A stretch of DNA of 64,000 bases, taken from contig NC_088323.1 of the NCBI RefSeq assembly GCF_910592395.1, forward strand, positions 11,951,501-12,015,500. The letters run 5' to 3'. The stretch comes from Lineus longissimus. Its lineage: Eukaryota; Nemertea; Pilidiophora; Heteronemertea; Lineidae. The notes under the pieces are model-generated. The model saw only the letters and a program-made list of their open reading frames with translations. It did not search any database and had not been told where the DNA came from. A program made the translations under genes and the position numbers. This document shows positions 33,750-47,400 of this stretch, piece by piece (within the stretch, counting starts at the first letter, position 1; every line of letters begins with the position of its first letter).

Positions 33750-34445
33750 CTTTTTTTAGGCTTACTTGACTTTGCGCAATATTTCGCCAAAAAAGTATTC
33801 TACGCAACGGTCCTAGGTGACTTTTCCTATTCATAATACACAGCCTGTCCATCCTAGATCGTGGTTACATGGGGAGTAATCGTTGTAAAATTAGGCCAAA
33901 CGCAAAGACAGTTAACCCGGGTACCACTATGTTTACGATGCGAACAAGCCGTGTAAGTCATTATCAGCATTTTGTTCATTGAACATTTGCGGGTACAGCG
34001 TACTGCGGGAGCAGCATTGAACGGTTAACAGGTTCACATCATATTCAGACAACGGCTTGTAACGGCCATACAGGAAATGATTCGTATCAAAAACCGACGA
34101 TCAAAACTATTCGCTTGCTGAGAGTATACATTACGTGCATACATTACATTCAGACATTTGAGCTTCCAAGCTTTGAGAAATAACAGGTCATGTGCGAATT
34201 TGGCATGTAATTTTGGTGATTTACGTGAGTACATTTTCAACCCCGAAAAGTGTGAAGTGAAGTTATGCTTTTATTTAGTAAAAATCGGTAGGCATGTCCA
34301 ACAAGACATGTGTCTCAGCTGCCTGGGTGGATGTGGGTCATCACTCACTGGTGACTGACACCATGTATCGAACTTGACGTACCGGGGTAAAACATAATGG
34401 TCGCTCCCCCATTTCGCTCGTTTCGTTTCGTTGTCCAGTAAGCCT
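33750..34445. mobile_element. GGCTTACT-ended non-autonomous element, copy 1
   Basis: It starts GGCTTACTTGACTTTGCGCAA and ends CGTTTCGTTGTCCAGTAAGCC, short inverted ends flanked by T-runs. Its two terminal portions (33750-34100 and 34353-34445) are reverse complements of the copy at 35808-36771. No coding capacity is recognised. Immediately after it, GTCCAGTAAGCC plus a T-run is repeated (34434-34487). Confidence 0.7.
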
Positions 34446-34489
34446 TTTTTTTAAAGAGTCCAGTAAGCCTTTTTTTTAAAGAGTCTGGT

Positions 34490-35290
34490 GTCGCCAACCC
34501 ATTAAATTTCGGCACTGTACGAGTTTGGGACCAAACCGATCTTAATTGTGACGGATCGGAGTAGATAGGCCGGCCGTGTAAACGCGCACCAATGTGATCT
34601 CGTCTGGGCTGGTTTGGTCCGGTGTAAAAGGGCGCTAGTGTCTGTCCAAATTGAACATGTTGGACGGCATTACACGACCAACATGTAGCTTGAATTGAAT
34701 ATTGAATATTCAGGACAGGTCTTAGAGCAATGAAATTAGAGTATAGAGAAATTTGTACACGCGTACATAATGGTACTTACCGCACGTTCAATTGCCTTTT
34801 TAACATCTTGTGAATTATGTATTATTTTTTTTAATCAGTGAATACTTTAGTAGCCAAGTTTTTAAAAGGAACACCCTAGGATCGAAGGAGGCAGAGATTA
34901 GGACATCCTCAGTCACTACGCAGTACTGACGTAAATAGGTGTTTTCATTTTGGAAATCCCACTGTAAAAACCATAACGAAAATCCGACAGGAATTTCCGG
35001 AATAAAAAGTACTGGTACATACAATAGAAAATGAAAGTCACCATCATGAAAATATTTCCAAAATAAGTAAAACAAGCTTAAAACAATTTACAATGTAGGC
35101 ACAACTATATAATGCAGTAAAACAACTGCAGTATTACAAGTGACTATCGGTAGCTACTGAAATTTGTCAAAAATTGTAGAGTGAAATACAATGTATTAAT
35201 AAAGTATGGTTCTCTGACATCAATGTTTTATGATCAATATTCAATGGCACAGATGACCCAAAACTGAATCAAGAACTGTTTCTGCGATTC
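34490..35290. other. upstream spacer of the E3 gene
   Basis: No coding signal. It probably includes the upstream control region of the Ubl-RBR gene; the kappaB site follows at 35294. Confidence 0.35.
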
Positions 35291-35293
35291 CTT

Positions 35294-35303
35294 GGGAATT
35301 CCC
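35294..35303 (+). promoter_or_regulatory. palindromic kappaB-type site
   Basis: GGGAATTCCC is a perfect palindromic NF-kappaB/Dorsal-type binding site. It lies 109 bp upstream of the ATG of the Ubl-RBR E3 gene, where a proximal promoter is expected. Chance occurrence of a given 10-mer in 64 kb is low but not negligible. Confidence 0.4.
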
Positions 35304-35411
35304 AGGTTTTTGGTTTGGATCCACACTGTGAGTTAGAGACATGATGCAATTGGTGTTGGTGGTCGCTAACGCACGTTTGTTTTCTTGCTGAGACTAAAAG
35401 CTGAATTCGGA

Positions 35412-38400
35412 ATGTCGGAGGGGAAAGATGTCTGGCAGTTTTTTGTGTATGGAATCGGCGGGAATTGTCGGGTGATGCATGACATTGACCCGGTAAGTAA
35501 CATTCTGAGATCAAGGTTTTTTGACTCCTATGTCGAATATTATATTATACAGGGCGTCCCTTAAAAAACAAAACCCACCGAAACAGGCCAATTTCTCCAA
35601 AAGTATAAATTATGTAGAAAAAGTGGAAGGCATTCCAGGAAGTAGGAGCTATGATACTTTATCTGGTACCTTCATTGAATGCCTACTGTCACGGCTGGCT
35701 GAGTACCACTGACTTCAAAACCATAGGCAGAATTTAGAATTGTCCAAATCAGTGATTTCATTTGTGAGGAAATGAGCCACTTCTTTTCACAATCATCCCA
35801 GGCCAGGGCTTACTGGACTTTGCGCAACGAAACGAAACGAGCGAAATGGGGGAGCGACCATTATGTTTTACCCCGGTACGTCAAGTTCGATACATGGTGT
35901 CAGTCACCAGTATGGATGTGTTTTCCATTATGAATACGTGTTTTTTAAAAATCAAAATCATAAATTTCCTTTCCATTAGAAGAAAACGATGACGACGTTT
36001 CAGTTCAGGAGCCTAAGTTTTGTGGTCCCAATGGCCAAATTAACCCCTCGTTGGCTGAAAAGTCGATTCACCGGTCACAAATGGTCGAAAATGACCCCCA
36101 AAACGTCAGACCCCCAACCTGGTAATTATCACGGTCAGCCCACAACAAAATTTCTATGGTTTGAAGATCTAACCCCGGGCTGTATTATCTGCCGGAAATT
36201 GATTTTCATCGGCACGTCTGGGAAAAATCTATGGGGCGTTAAACTTGATCAATTCAACTTTTTAATGCATTAGCAATTTGATAATAAATGTAGTGTGTAC
36301 CCGTAACCGCTTGAGGTCTTGACTTAAAACTTTGTTTACAAATTCACACCAAATTTCGTTTCAAAATTATTCTTTGTTTGGCACCAGGGGGCGTAATGGA
36401 AAAAAACATGAAACTGACGATACGGCCCGTAGTTTTGTTGATACGAATCGTATCCTGTATGGCCGTTACAAGCCGTTGTCTGAATATGATGTGAACCTGT
36501 TGACCGTTCAATGCTGCTCCCTGTGACGCTGTACCCGCAAATGTTCAATGAAAAAAATGCTGATAATGACTTCCACGGCTTGTTCGCATCGTAAACATAG
36601 TGGTACCCGGGTTAACTGTCTTTGCGTTTGGCCTAATTTTACAACGATTACTCCCCATGTAACCACGATCTAGGATGGACAGGCCGTGTATTATGAATAG
36701 GAAAAGTTACCTAGTGACCGTTGCGTAGAATACTTTTTTGGCGAAATATTGCGCAAAGACCAGTAAGCCCCAAGCCAGTACTAGTCGACCATGTCTTGAA
36801 CGGACATGGTGTCATAGGGACATTGGATTATGTAATCACACCTGCACCTATGATGGGTCGCACTCAGTAGGCCTATGCATGGTTATTCAGACCAAAGACA
36901 TCAAGTTGTCAAGATGGTTCAGCTGACTAAGGATCAAAGGGTTTCTTTCGTTAAAACGTTCTTCGAAACGGAAAGCTTGCAGGCAACGCAGGATGCTGTC
37001 AGAGTCAATTTTCCTCATCGGGATCTATCTGTGAAATCAACGAATTGGTCAAATGTCCAGAAGTATCAGGATCATGGAACCAGCCAGAATCGCAACAAGG
37101 GAAATTCGGGGAGACGCAGAACAGTAAGAACTGCTGAAAATGTGGAAGCTGCTCGATAACAACTCCAACAATATCCAACAGCTACAAGCGCCAGGCGAAA
37201 TAGATTAGGGCTTTCGAAAACAACATTTAATCTTATCACAAGAAATGATCAGCATCAGCATCCGTACCGAATTCACGTCCGACATCCACTTACTCCAGCT
37301 GATCTCGGTAGAAGAGAGCAATTTGCAAGGTGGTTTCTTGAAAGATGTGAAGTGGACGAGCGAATTCTTCGTTTTTTCAGCATTGGGGATGAAGCTGGAT
37401 TTGCGATGAATGGAATGGTGAACACTCACAATGTTATCCAATACGCACCCGCTGGTCATCCTCCCCATTCAATTTCGAAACAAACATGAGTCGTGAAAAA
37501 TTGACAGTCTGGATTGGACTTTGTGGGACTGGTCGTATCATTGGAGCCGATGATAAATCAAGATGTTGTTCCTAAACTGGAGTTGCATTTTGAACGCCAA
37601 CCAGGAGGAGTTTTCAGACGTGGGCTTTGTCTTGAAAGAGGTGGAGGACATGTTGAGGGTGTTGGGGCATAAAGAATAAATGTGGGTGGGTGTTATTGTC
37701 ATGATAAACTGATAAATGAGAAATAATCCTTTCATCGTTTTCCATTGCCCAAATCAATTCAAAACCACACATGCAGATTTGGACATTTCTGAAATCTGTC
37801 TAAGATTTTGATTACAATGTTACTCAGCCATCCGTGACTGTAGGCTACAGCTGAAGATGTCCAAAGAAAGCTTATAGCTCCTACTTTCTGGAATGGCTTT
37901 CAGATTTTCTATACAATGTATACTTTTGGAGTAATCGCCCTGTTTCGGTGTGTTTTGATTTTTAAGGGACGCCCTGTACAAAAATTTGAAATATCGAGAG
38001 CCGGAATAGACAATATCTGGTGATGGGTAAGCTAGGACCACCCAGGTAATTGATAGCGGCATTCTTTCCCGCTATAAACCGTGGAAATTATCATGTATAT
38101 GTATATATATAAGCCTATGATGCCTTTTCCGTGAGTTTCCTCATCGTTCAGGGACACGAATTACGATTTACGACTGAAGTATAAATTATTTTCAGGAGGG
38201 AACGATTGATGCTGTAATTGATAAAATAAGCGAAATGAATGGTATTCCAGCAACTACAATGAGGATACTCTACACCTGTAAGTAGTGCTATGAGACCGTG
38301 TCAAACTCAAAGGTCCCCGAACGAGGCAAGGAGGATACCGCGGTGACGTCACATCACGTGATCCCGACCCATATTAGTGATCGCTATGGCCAATCAGATT

Positions 38401-41400
38401 CAGTCTACTGACAGCACCAGTACTGAACACATCTCCACGTCTCACTGTCTGGTGCGCTTTTGTACACAAAAACACCAATAGACATGAAATATTGCAATAC
38501 CTAGTATGGATTCTTCCTGTGTAAAATAAAATTTACAGAGCAGATTAACTTCCACGAATAAAAAAGACGTTTGGCGTGGCCAAAGTGCGGAAATAATAGC
38601 TGCGCTTACACCACGAAATATTGGTGGACCAATTGCACTTACACCACCACATTGCCGCGACAAATTGGTTCGGCAATCCATTGCCGATACAAATTGCCGA
38701 GCGAATTTGTCCCACCAAGCTTGATGGTCCAAATTCGCCCGGCTTGTTAAAAGCTCGGCTTTGTCGTGGTGTTCGCGCAAATGGATCGGCAATTAGCTAG
38801 TTAGATGGTTCGGCTCCAGGCGGCACTTTCGAAATGGCGCTTTCTGCGCATGCAATTTATTGTTTGCGTGCCATCTGTAGCCGGATTTTATAACTAGCTG
38901 CAGTGCTGGTGTAAGCGCTTGGTGGATTTTCGATGGTGCGGCATTGGTTCCCGAACCAAGATTGGTGGTCCATTTTCAGGTGGTGTAAGTGCGGCTATTG
39001 TCTCCGCTAAAATACACTACGAAATACACTAGGCAATGCACTACGCAATATACAGTAGAGATGCAGTTGAGTTTGTTATTGTTTTGACTTAGAAGCCCGC
39101 CCATATCATAATATATTCATGTATTCATGAAGTATGAACTCATTTCTGTCCCATACAACTCTAAGAACAGTCAATTTCTCCTTAAAACATCACCGAAACC
39201 GCGATATCCGCAGGAAGATTTCGTTCTAGTGTCCGAAAATGCATGATCTTACAGGGGCGCTAACTCGACAAATAGAGGGGATCTATGGGGATCTATGCGA
39301 GTTTTAGGTATTACAGGTCTCGAACTTGTAAAATCTGTAAACATGCCTCCAAATCCCATTATGATAATGAAGAAATTGCCCCATATCTGGGAGACTGTTT
39401 TGAAACCATCGCTAATTTTGGAAGATCGGTGCCCGGCTATTTGGTTTAAAAAACCCTATTTTTCCCCATCAAAACAGCACTTTTCATTATTCTAATGATA
39501 GCTTATTGTCTGAAGACTTATTTCATAGCAGAAAAGTACTAATAACTCTGATTTGATGCGAAAAATCTAACTTTTTTGATGACTTGATTTTCCCTTGGCC
39601 GTGGATCGAGTTTGTTTACAATATGCAGCGCCATCTTGGAAAAGCCGTGACGTCACCGCGGTATCCTCCTTGCGAACGAGGCTAATACGAAAATCTAATT
39701 TGGGTCACCTATATTTATCCAACTCATATAATACATTGTATACTCTTTCTGTGGTGTCGAAGTTCGTCGATGTCATTGAAATTTTGCTGAAAGTATATTA
39801 CGGTACAGTTTTATGTCTTTACATACCAGTCTGGTTACTCTTAAGATACTACATACACACCCGGATTGTTCGGTTCCATTTTAATAGTTACACTCATGTA
39901 AGACATATACATGTGTAAATTCTTTGTATTGCGGCTTTAAAAATGTACTCAAACTTTCATTGAGAATAGAGGCGTCTTTATTCTGGATAAGGACCTCGTA
40001 TCGTGAGGAGTATAGTACACATCGATGAGGCTGACGTAAAAGACTGAAAGACACGAATAATCAACAATCAAAACCTTACAAAACTCTGTAATGTTCCAGG
40101 ATCAGAACATAAAAAATAAAATACAAATGTATGCACAGATTCGTACAATCTACTACCAGTTAACAGTTTGTCCCTAAATAGTGGATGTGGCTGTTAGTGT
40201 TGTCAAAACATCATACTCAAAACACCGTGCATATCAAGATCCCGGAGTCATCTTTTACAAAAGGGTCGCCATGGGACCTGAGGCACCCAGACTCAACTTC
40301 ACGAACAATATCTGTTGGCCGGACAGATTTGTCTTAGCACAAAAATACACGGGCATCCGTACAGTGTCGCCACCTAGAGGCGTCTAAAGACAACCACAAA
40401 CACATGGGTGAGCAAAAGTCGTGGGACACCGCCACATAAAAGTGACCTAAGTTACATAACTTAGGGATAACAGGGTCCTAACATAGTTTCCAGGGGTTCT
40501 ATACATCTTTATCTTTATAGTTACCTTTATCCCGTCTGACAAGGCCTCGAAACTTTCACCGCAAAGGCGGACAAAAGAGGACAACTGCGTCCTAAACTTT
40601 GACAATTAAAATTCAATGGAGTTGGGCGGAAGCTGAGACAGCAGCGCCGCCACCCAAGCGCGCGAAAACTAAGGCGCCAAATTCAAATTTCTTCAGGACG
40701 CACTTGGCGGCCGTCACATGCCTCTCCTAAACTGTTGCCCAAAACAGTTTACAAACACTATACAATTCACCTCACAAAGTCAAAAAAAAAAAAAAACAAA
40801 CAAAAAAAAAACAAAAAACTTTTGAAATCAGAACCAAAACAGTGACCATTAAAAACACAGGTCAGCTTTAGACATATCAAGTGAACCTCAAATTCCACGG
40901 TTCAGCTTTAAACTTTGCTGAAATGACCTTAAAACAGAAAGTCAGTCAAACTAAACTTACAGACACATTCAACTTTTCACTCTGCTATCTAAGCAACTAG
41001 GAAATTCAAATTTCCACTATGAAACCGAAACTTTTCCAACTTTCTTGCTCATAATGCTTCAAAAACCCCTCTTAAGCATCACAAACATGTACAGTACACA
41101 AATACACTATCTTAATTACACGCAGGTAAAAATTCAAAATACAGAGAAGTGCAAACATCATGTTTTTTAGAAAAATGTCTATTTGCTCCCACGAGCAATC
41201 TTTACATATAAGCACCAGTTGCTTCAAATTAGCAACCTGTACCAAGGGGGAAGAGAAATCACACAGTCATAGGAAACAAAATAACTGTCAGATTTCTCTC
41301 ATCCCAGTCAAGACTAACTCATACATGTAGCACAATCCATGACCCAGGTCCTGGAGCCCAAAAACCAGAACCCGGCCCACGAAAAGGCTCAACTACTCCA

Positions 41401-44400
41401 GAGTTTCACTCTCCTCAACAGGATTGTCCCGGTTCTTTACCAGGAGGATCAACTTATGTACTGGTCTATCCAACAGGGATTTGGTTTTCCCAACAAAAAT
41501 TTCAACCTTTCTGACCAACTTGTCCTGACTAGGACACACCTTTGTAACACGAGCCAGAGGCCATGCGCATCTAGGCTGGCCCTCTTCTACGAGCATTACA
41601 ACATCACCAGGCTCAAGATTTCTCTGCTGGCTGAGCCATTTCTTCCTAGGCTGCAGCATTACCAAACATTCGCCACGCCAACGCTCCCAAAATTGGTTAG
41701 CAAGAGCCTGTACACAACGCCACCTTTTCTTAGAGTATATGTCCTGTTTAACGAACTTGCCCGGCGGTGGCTTCACCACCTGAGATTTCAGGGTAAGCAG
41801 CTGAATTGGTGACAGGGGCTCTAGGTCCGCAGAAGTGGAATCTACAACTGTTAACGGGCGCGAGTTAACTATGTACTCAACCTCGCAGAGTAATGTACGT
41901 AACAACTCGTCATCAAGCTGAGCTCCTGTGCCCATGAGCAGAGCAGACAACACCTTACGCGCTGCGCCAATCATTCGTTCCCATACACCGCCCATGTGAC
42001 TGCTCACAGGAAAGTTCATTTCGAAATCAACCCAGTCACAATCGTCTTTCAGCAACTCATGCTTGATCTTATCGCGATCCATTTCCTGCAACGCTGCTAA
42101 CAATTGATTTTGTCCACCTACGAAGTTCGAACCACGATCGCATCGCAAAAATCGGATTTTGCCACGTCTACTCACACATCGGCGGTACGCATTGAGAAAT
42201 GAATCTGTGGTCAATTGATTTGCGGTCTCGATATGAATCGCACGACTGGCCAGACACGTGAACATAACACCCCAACGCTTGGGTTCGCTACGACCGGACT
42301 TGACAGTGAAAGGGCCAAATAGATCAACGGCAGCATAGCTGAAGGGGGCGGCTGGCTCCAAGCGGTCGGTAGGCAGGTCAGACATTTTTTGAACACGGGT
42401 TTCCCCGAAGCTTTCTACAACACACACAGCCCATGATGAACTTAGCAACTATCGACCGGGCATTTACAATCCAAAACCCAGCCTGTCTGATACTGTTTAA
42501 CGTCATTCCTCTACCGGAATGACCAACCTTCTGGTGGAAACGTTTAACTATCAAGCTAGCTAAGTGACAAGTACGCGGAATCAAGACTGGATGCTTGACT
42601 TCATATGACATGGATGATCGACTCAGGCGACCACCAACTCTAATAATCCCCTTATCATCCAGGAAGGGATACAATGGCGCAATTTTGCTGCCAGCTTTGA
42701 CAGCAGATCTAGTCCCTTTGCTCAGGGATGCTAGCTCTTCAGGATACGCCTTACCTTGGACTAACCTTATTATCTGATCCTCTGCCTGCTTCAGGTCATC
42801 AGTAGTGACTGGAGGACAAGTGTCAGGATCCTTGTTCTTCAATTTCCTGGCATACTTCATGCTCACAGCCATGGCCCTCTTCAGTTTCAACAGAGAGGAG
42901 AAGTTGGCGAACCTGCTTTCCATGTCAGGCACCTCTGGTACAGGAACAACATCTGTCTTGAACACTAACTTCTTCAGCTCAGGGTCATCTTTCACCACTG
43001 GACATTCAGGAAGGGTCGGCACTGGTCCTGAAACGAGAAATTCTGGGCCCTGCCACCAAAGGCGGCTAGCTGAAAGCTCAGAAACATTCATGCCACGTGA
43101 TGCTATGTCAGCAGGATTCTGCGCAGTGTCAACATGTCTCCAATTGGCTATGTTAGTCAAGTCTCTAATTTCCTGCACCCTATTTGCAACAAAAATGTGA
43201 AAATTTCTGCTTTCATTATTCACATAGCCAAGCACAACCATGCTATCAGTATAGTAGAAATGTTCTATCTGGTCATAATCTAGTTCTTTGCCAAGGAACT
43301 TACCAACCCTAGCTGACAGGAGTGCCGCAGTTAACTCCAGCCTGGGAATTGTCACAGCTTTGGCAGGAGTAACCCTCGACTTGGCCATCACCAGAGAAGT
43401 AGTGCAGTTGCCGGTAGCGTCTTCAAGCCGAACATAACTGCACTGACCATACCCAGAGAAGCAAGCATCACTGAAATGATGTAGCTCGACATTAGTCACC
43501 GGCCCTTCAAGCGTGCCAGCCCGATAACACCTAGGAATGGAAACCTTGGGCAATTCTAGCAGCTCGGTCCTCCATCTTTCCCACTCGTTCCTTACATTGT
43601 CAGGAAGAGGGTCGTCCCAGGAAGAACCACTCAAACACAACTCCTTCAGAATTCGTTTTCCTGTAAGTATGAAAGGCGATATTAGACCAAGGGGATCATA
43701 GATGGAACTGACGGTGGATAACAAGCCACGTCTGGTCAATGGCTTGTCTTTGAGCTCCACCCTAAATCGTAGCATGTCAGATTCAACACACCACACAACT
43801 CCTAGAGTCTTTTCAACAGGTAGTTGAGTATTACCAAGCTCAAGACATTGGAGGTTCTCTGACAAGTATTGATTGGGAATATGTTTCAGCACCTCTTTAT
43901 TGTTGCAAAGTATCTTGTGAAGGGTGAACCCTCCCTTCCCAGCCATACTCACAGAGCCCAAAGCTAGGCTAATAGCCTGACTTGTTGTCAAAACGGAGGT
44001 GGCCCCATCATCTACATAGAAATTCCTGTTAAAGAAAGTCGCCACCTGGGGCTCGTAGTCGTCCTTGAATCTCTCAGCTGTTGCCTTTAGGGCATAGTTT
44101 GCGCAATTTGCAGACGAGGTCGCGCCAAATAGATGCACAGTACACCTGTAATCAACTGGCTCCTTGCTGACATCGCCGTCCTCCCACCACAGAAATCGCA
44201 AATAATTTCTGTGGCGGGGGGGGCACGACCACCTGTAGAAACATACCCTGGACATCACACGTGAATGCCACTTCTTCCTTCCTGAAGCGGGCCAGGACAC
44301 CGACAAGATTGTTTATTAAATCCGGTCCCCGGAGCAAATGGCCATTTAATGCCTCTCCTTGATAGGACGCGGCGCAATCAAACACGACCCTATACTTACC

Positions 44401-47400
44401 CTCCTTGTGAGGATGTGAGACCATGTGATGGGGAATGTACCATACAGAACCATTGTCCAGATCTAATTCGTTTTCTGGCACTCTCTCAGCCTGGCCGGCA
44501 TCTATGAGCTTACTCATGAATTTCACATATTCTTCACCATACTTAGCATCCTTTCTAATCCTCGCCTTGAGACTCTGCGTACGCTTCATAGCCATCACTC
44601 GGTTGTTGGGAAGTCTCACCTGATCCTCACGAAACGGGAGGGGAATTTCAAAGTGTCCATCATCACGGAGTTTGATGCCACTGGAAACCTTTTCAATGAA
44701 CAACCTGTCTTCAACAGATAGAGAATGAGAATCAACATCATTAGTATCGGCAAAGTCTTGGCCGAGTACCTGCAAAATATCAGAGGGGTTAATTTCTTTT
44801 GTACGAGTTCTGTACACGAAACGATCTTGTGAATTAGCAAGCCTTGACCCTAATTTATCCATCCTGCCAACCACGCCCCAACCTAGCGCCGTTTTAACAC
44901 CATACGGATCATCTTCTCCCCCAGCGACAATCTGCCTTGGCCTGATGGCGCGCGCGCAATTTTGACCGATCAACATGCCAATCTCGATATCCTCACGGTA
45001 TGGCATAATCTTAGGTGCCACCCCTTTGAGGTGGCGCCACTGTTTCGCGCTGGTTTGACGCGGTATCTGTGAGCGGCAGGCACCGATGCCTTTACGCGAA
45101 AAGACTACAGGGAGGCTTATTTTTGCAGATTCACCAAAACCCCGGACCATGAGGCCTGTCACCCGCTCAGCTGGCACAACACCTTCTGCCAACACTGTGT
45201 TGATTTTGAGATAGGTGCTATCACCTCTCTTATCAATGCCCTCCAGCACTGACTCAGATACGAAACAAGTGTCAGATTGATCATCCAACAATGTGTAAAC
45301 CAACACCTCCCGCGAGGGGTCGTCTTCATGATACACATACACTGGCACAATCATAGTGTGCAGACATTCTGAGCCCACATCACTTGACTCTGTACAATGC
45401 ACAGTAGATTCAACAGGTTTGAAAGAGTCGTCGTGAAGAAGCGTGGGGTGGGCACGAGAGCAGGTTTTGCATTTATGCTTGCTTTTGCAGTCCCTAACCC
45501 GATGACCCCATTTAAGGCACCCCAGGCACAACCCACGCTTCTTTACGGCTTCCTTTCTATCACTAAGAGACATATTCTTGAATTTCACACATGAGTCAAT
45601 TGCATGAGTGTTGTCCTTTGGACAGAGCACACACTTTGTTGGCCCTGTGGCCTTTTCAGTTGTAGCTTCTGTTCCGGTAGCGAAGCTGGATCTCTGCGCA
45701 GGTTTCACACTAACAACGGATTTGGTAGGTGCGCTGGACGACCTATCCAGGATTGGATTTGACATGATTCGCGCGTGTTTCTTTACAAACTGTACAAGTC
45801 TGGAAAATGGTGGATATGAGTCGTTCACAACCTGGCCGGACCCGTCACTATCAGCTCCAAATCTCTATTTATCCACAACTGTGAGCCACCTTACTTGCAT
45901 AAAACGAGGTAACTTGTCTATCACACGGCGTTGCTCAATCGCGTCATTCAAAATACTCAGATTTGACAAACTGGTCATAGCTGTCTCACACTCGCACAAG
46001 AAATCCGATAGCTCCTGCATGCCTTTACCGTCACCAGGCTTGACTGACGGCCACTTGTCTAAGCGATTACGAAAGTTCTCAGACAACTTCAACCGATCTC
46101 CGAAACGCTCTTCGAGAATCTGCTTTGCCTTAGCATATGCTTCACAGGTGTTCAAATCAAGCAGGCCTTTAATGCAACGCTTTGCATCTCCTGCAGTGTA
46201 ACGACCGAGATAGTACAATCTGTCCATTGCTGATGGGTATCTGCCCTCAACCAACACATTAAATGAATTTTTCCAGGATGGATACGAAAAGATGTCGCCT
46301 TTGAAAACTTCCGGTTCCTTTTTAGGAAGTCCTTCCCCCCGCCGCACCAACACATCGGCGAGAGTCGATATTGCCTTCGAAAGATCAAAGCCACTGTCAG
46401 CGGACTTCTCATGATTAGTTGGACTGGGGTCCCTAGCAGGCAAAACAGGAGGCGTCCTGCATTGCGGAGGATCAATGCCAGTATTTATATCCACGGCATG
46501 AGCTGTAGCCTCTGCAGTGGGCATAGTGCATCTCGCCTTGCTACATGTGGCTTCAACGGAGGAGAAATTTGGCTGTGGCGGAATGGGCGTCGACGCCCAA
46601 CGAGAGGAAATCCAGTCCCTCGATGCTCTCTGCCGACTATCTGACAGTGCTTGCAACTGCGTCTGCATATGCTGCAGTTCATCAGCCAATCTCCTACTCT
46701 CCTGTTGGAGAAACATCGTAGTCTGCCTGTCAGCAGCATCCGCCAAAAGATCGAGTCCTCTTCGGTGCATTACGTCGGGAAAGTCTTTTACTATTGCGGC
46801 TTTAAAAATGTACTCAAACTTTCATTGAGAATAGAGGCGTCTTTATTCTGGATAAGGACCTCGTATCGTGAGGAGTATAGTACACATCGATGAGGCTGAC
46901 GTAAAAGACTGAAAGACACGAATAATCAACAATCAAAACCTTACAAAACTCTGTAATGTTCCAGGATCAGAACATAAAAAATAAAATACAAATGTATGCA
47001 CAGATTCTTACAATCTACTACCAGTTAACAGTTTGTCCCTAAATAGTGGATGTGGCTGTTAGTGTTGTCAAAACATCATACTCAAAACACCGTGCATATC
47101 AAGATCCCGGAGTCATCTTTTACAAAAGGGTCGCCATGGGACCTGAGGCACCCAGACTCAACTTCACGAACAATATCTGTTGGCCGGACAGATTTGTCTT
47201 AGCACAAAAATACACGGGCATCCGTACAGTGTCGCCACCTAGAGGCGTCTAAAGACAACCACAAACACATGGGTGAGCAAAAGTCGTGGGACACCGCCAC
47301 ATAAAAGTGACCTAAGTTACATAACTTAGGGATAACAGGGTCCTAACATAGTTTCCAGGGGTTCTATACATCTTTATCTTTATAGTTACCTTTATCCCGT

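Larger units (their letters stand above)
35550..37976 (+). mobile_element. mariner/IS630-type element with TA target duplication
   Basis: The ends CAGGGCGTCCCTTAAAAA (35550) and its complement (ending 37976) are flanked by TA at 35548-35549 and 37977-37978. The inverted ends are long, about 170 bp each (35550-35720 and 37805-37976), and share CCGAAACAGG and AAGTAGGAGCTAT. The element lies in intron 1 of the Ubl-RBR gene. It has itself been interrupted by the GGCTTACT-ended copy at 35808-36771. Confidence 0.88.

Noticed and set aside
41339-46893. Plus-strand open frames of up to 197 codons
   Set aside because: They are antisense to BEL/Pao gag-pol, which explains them.
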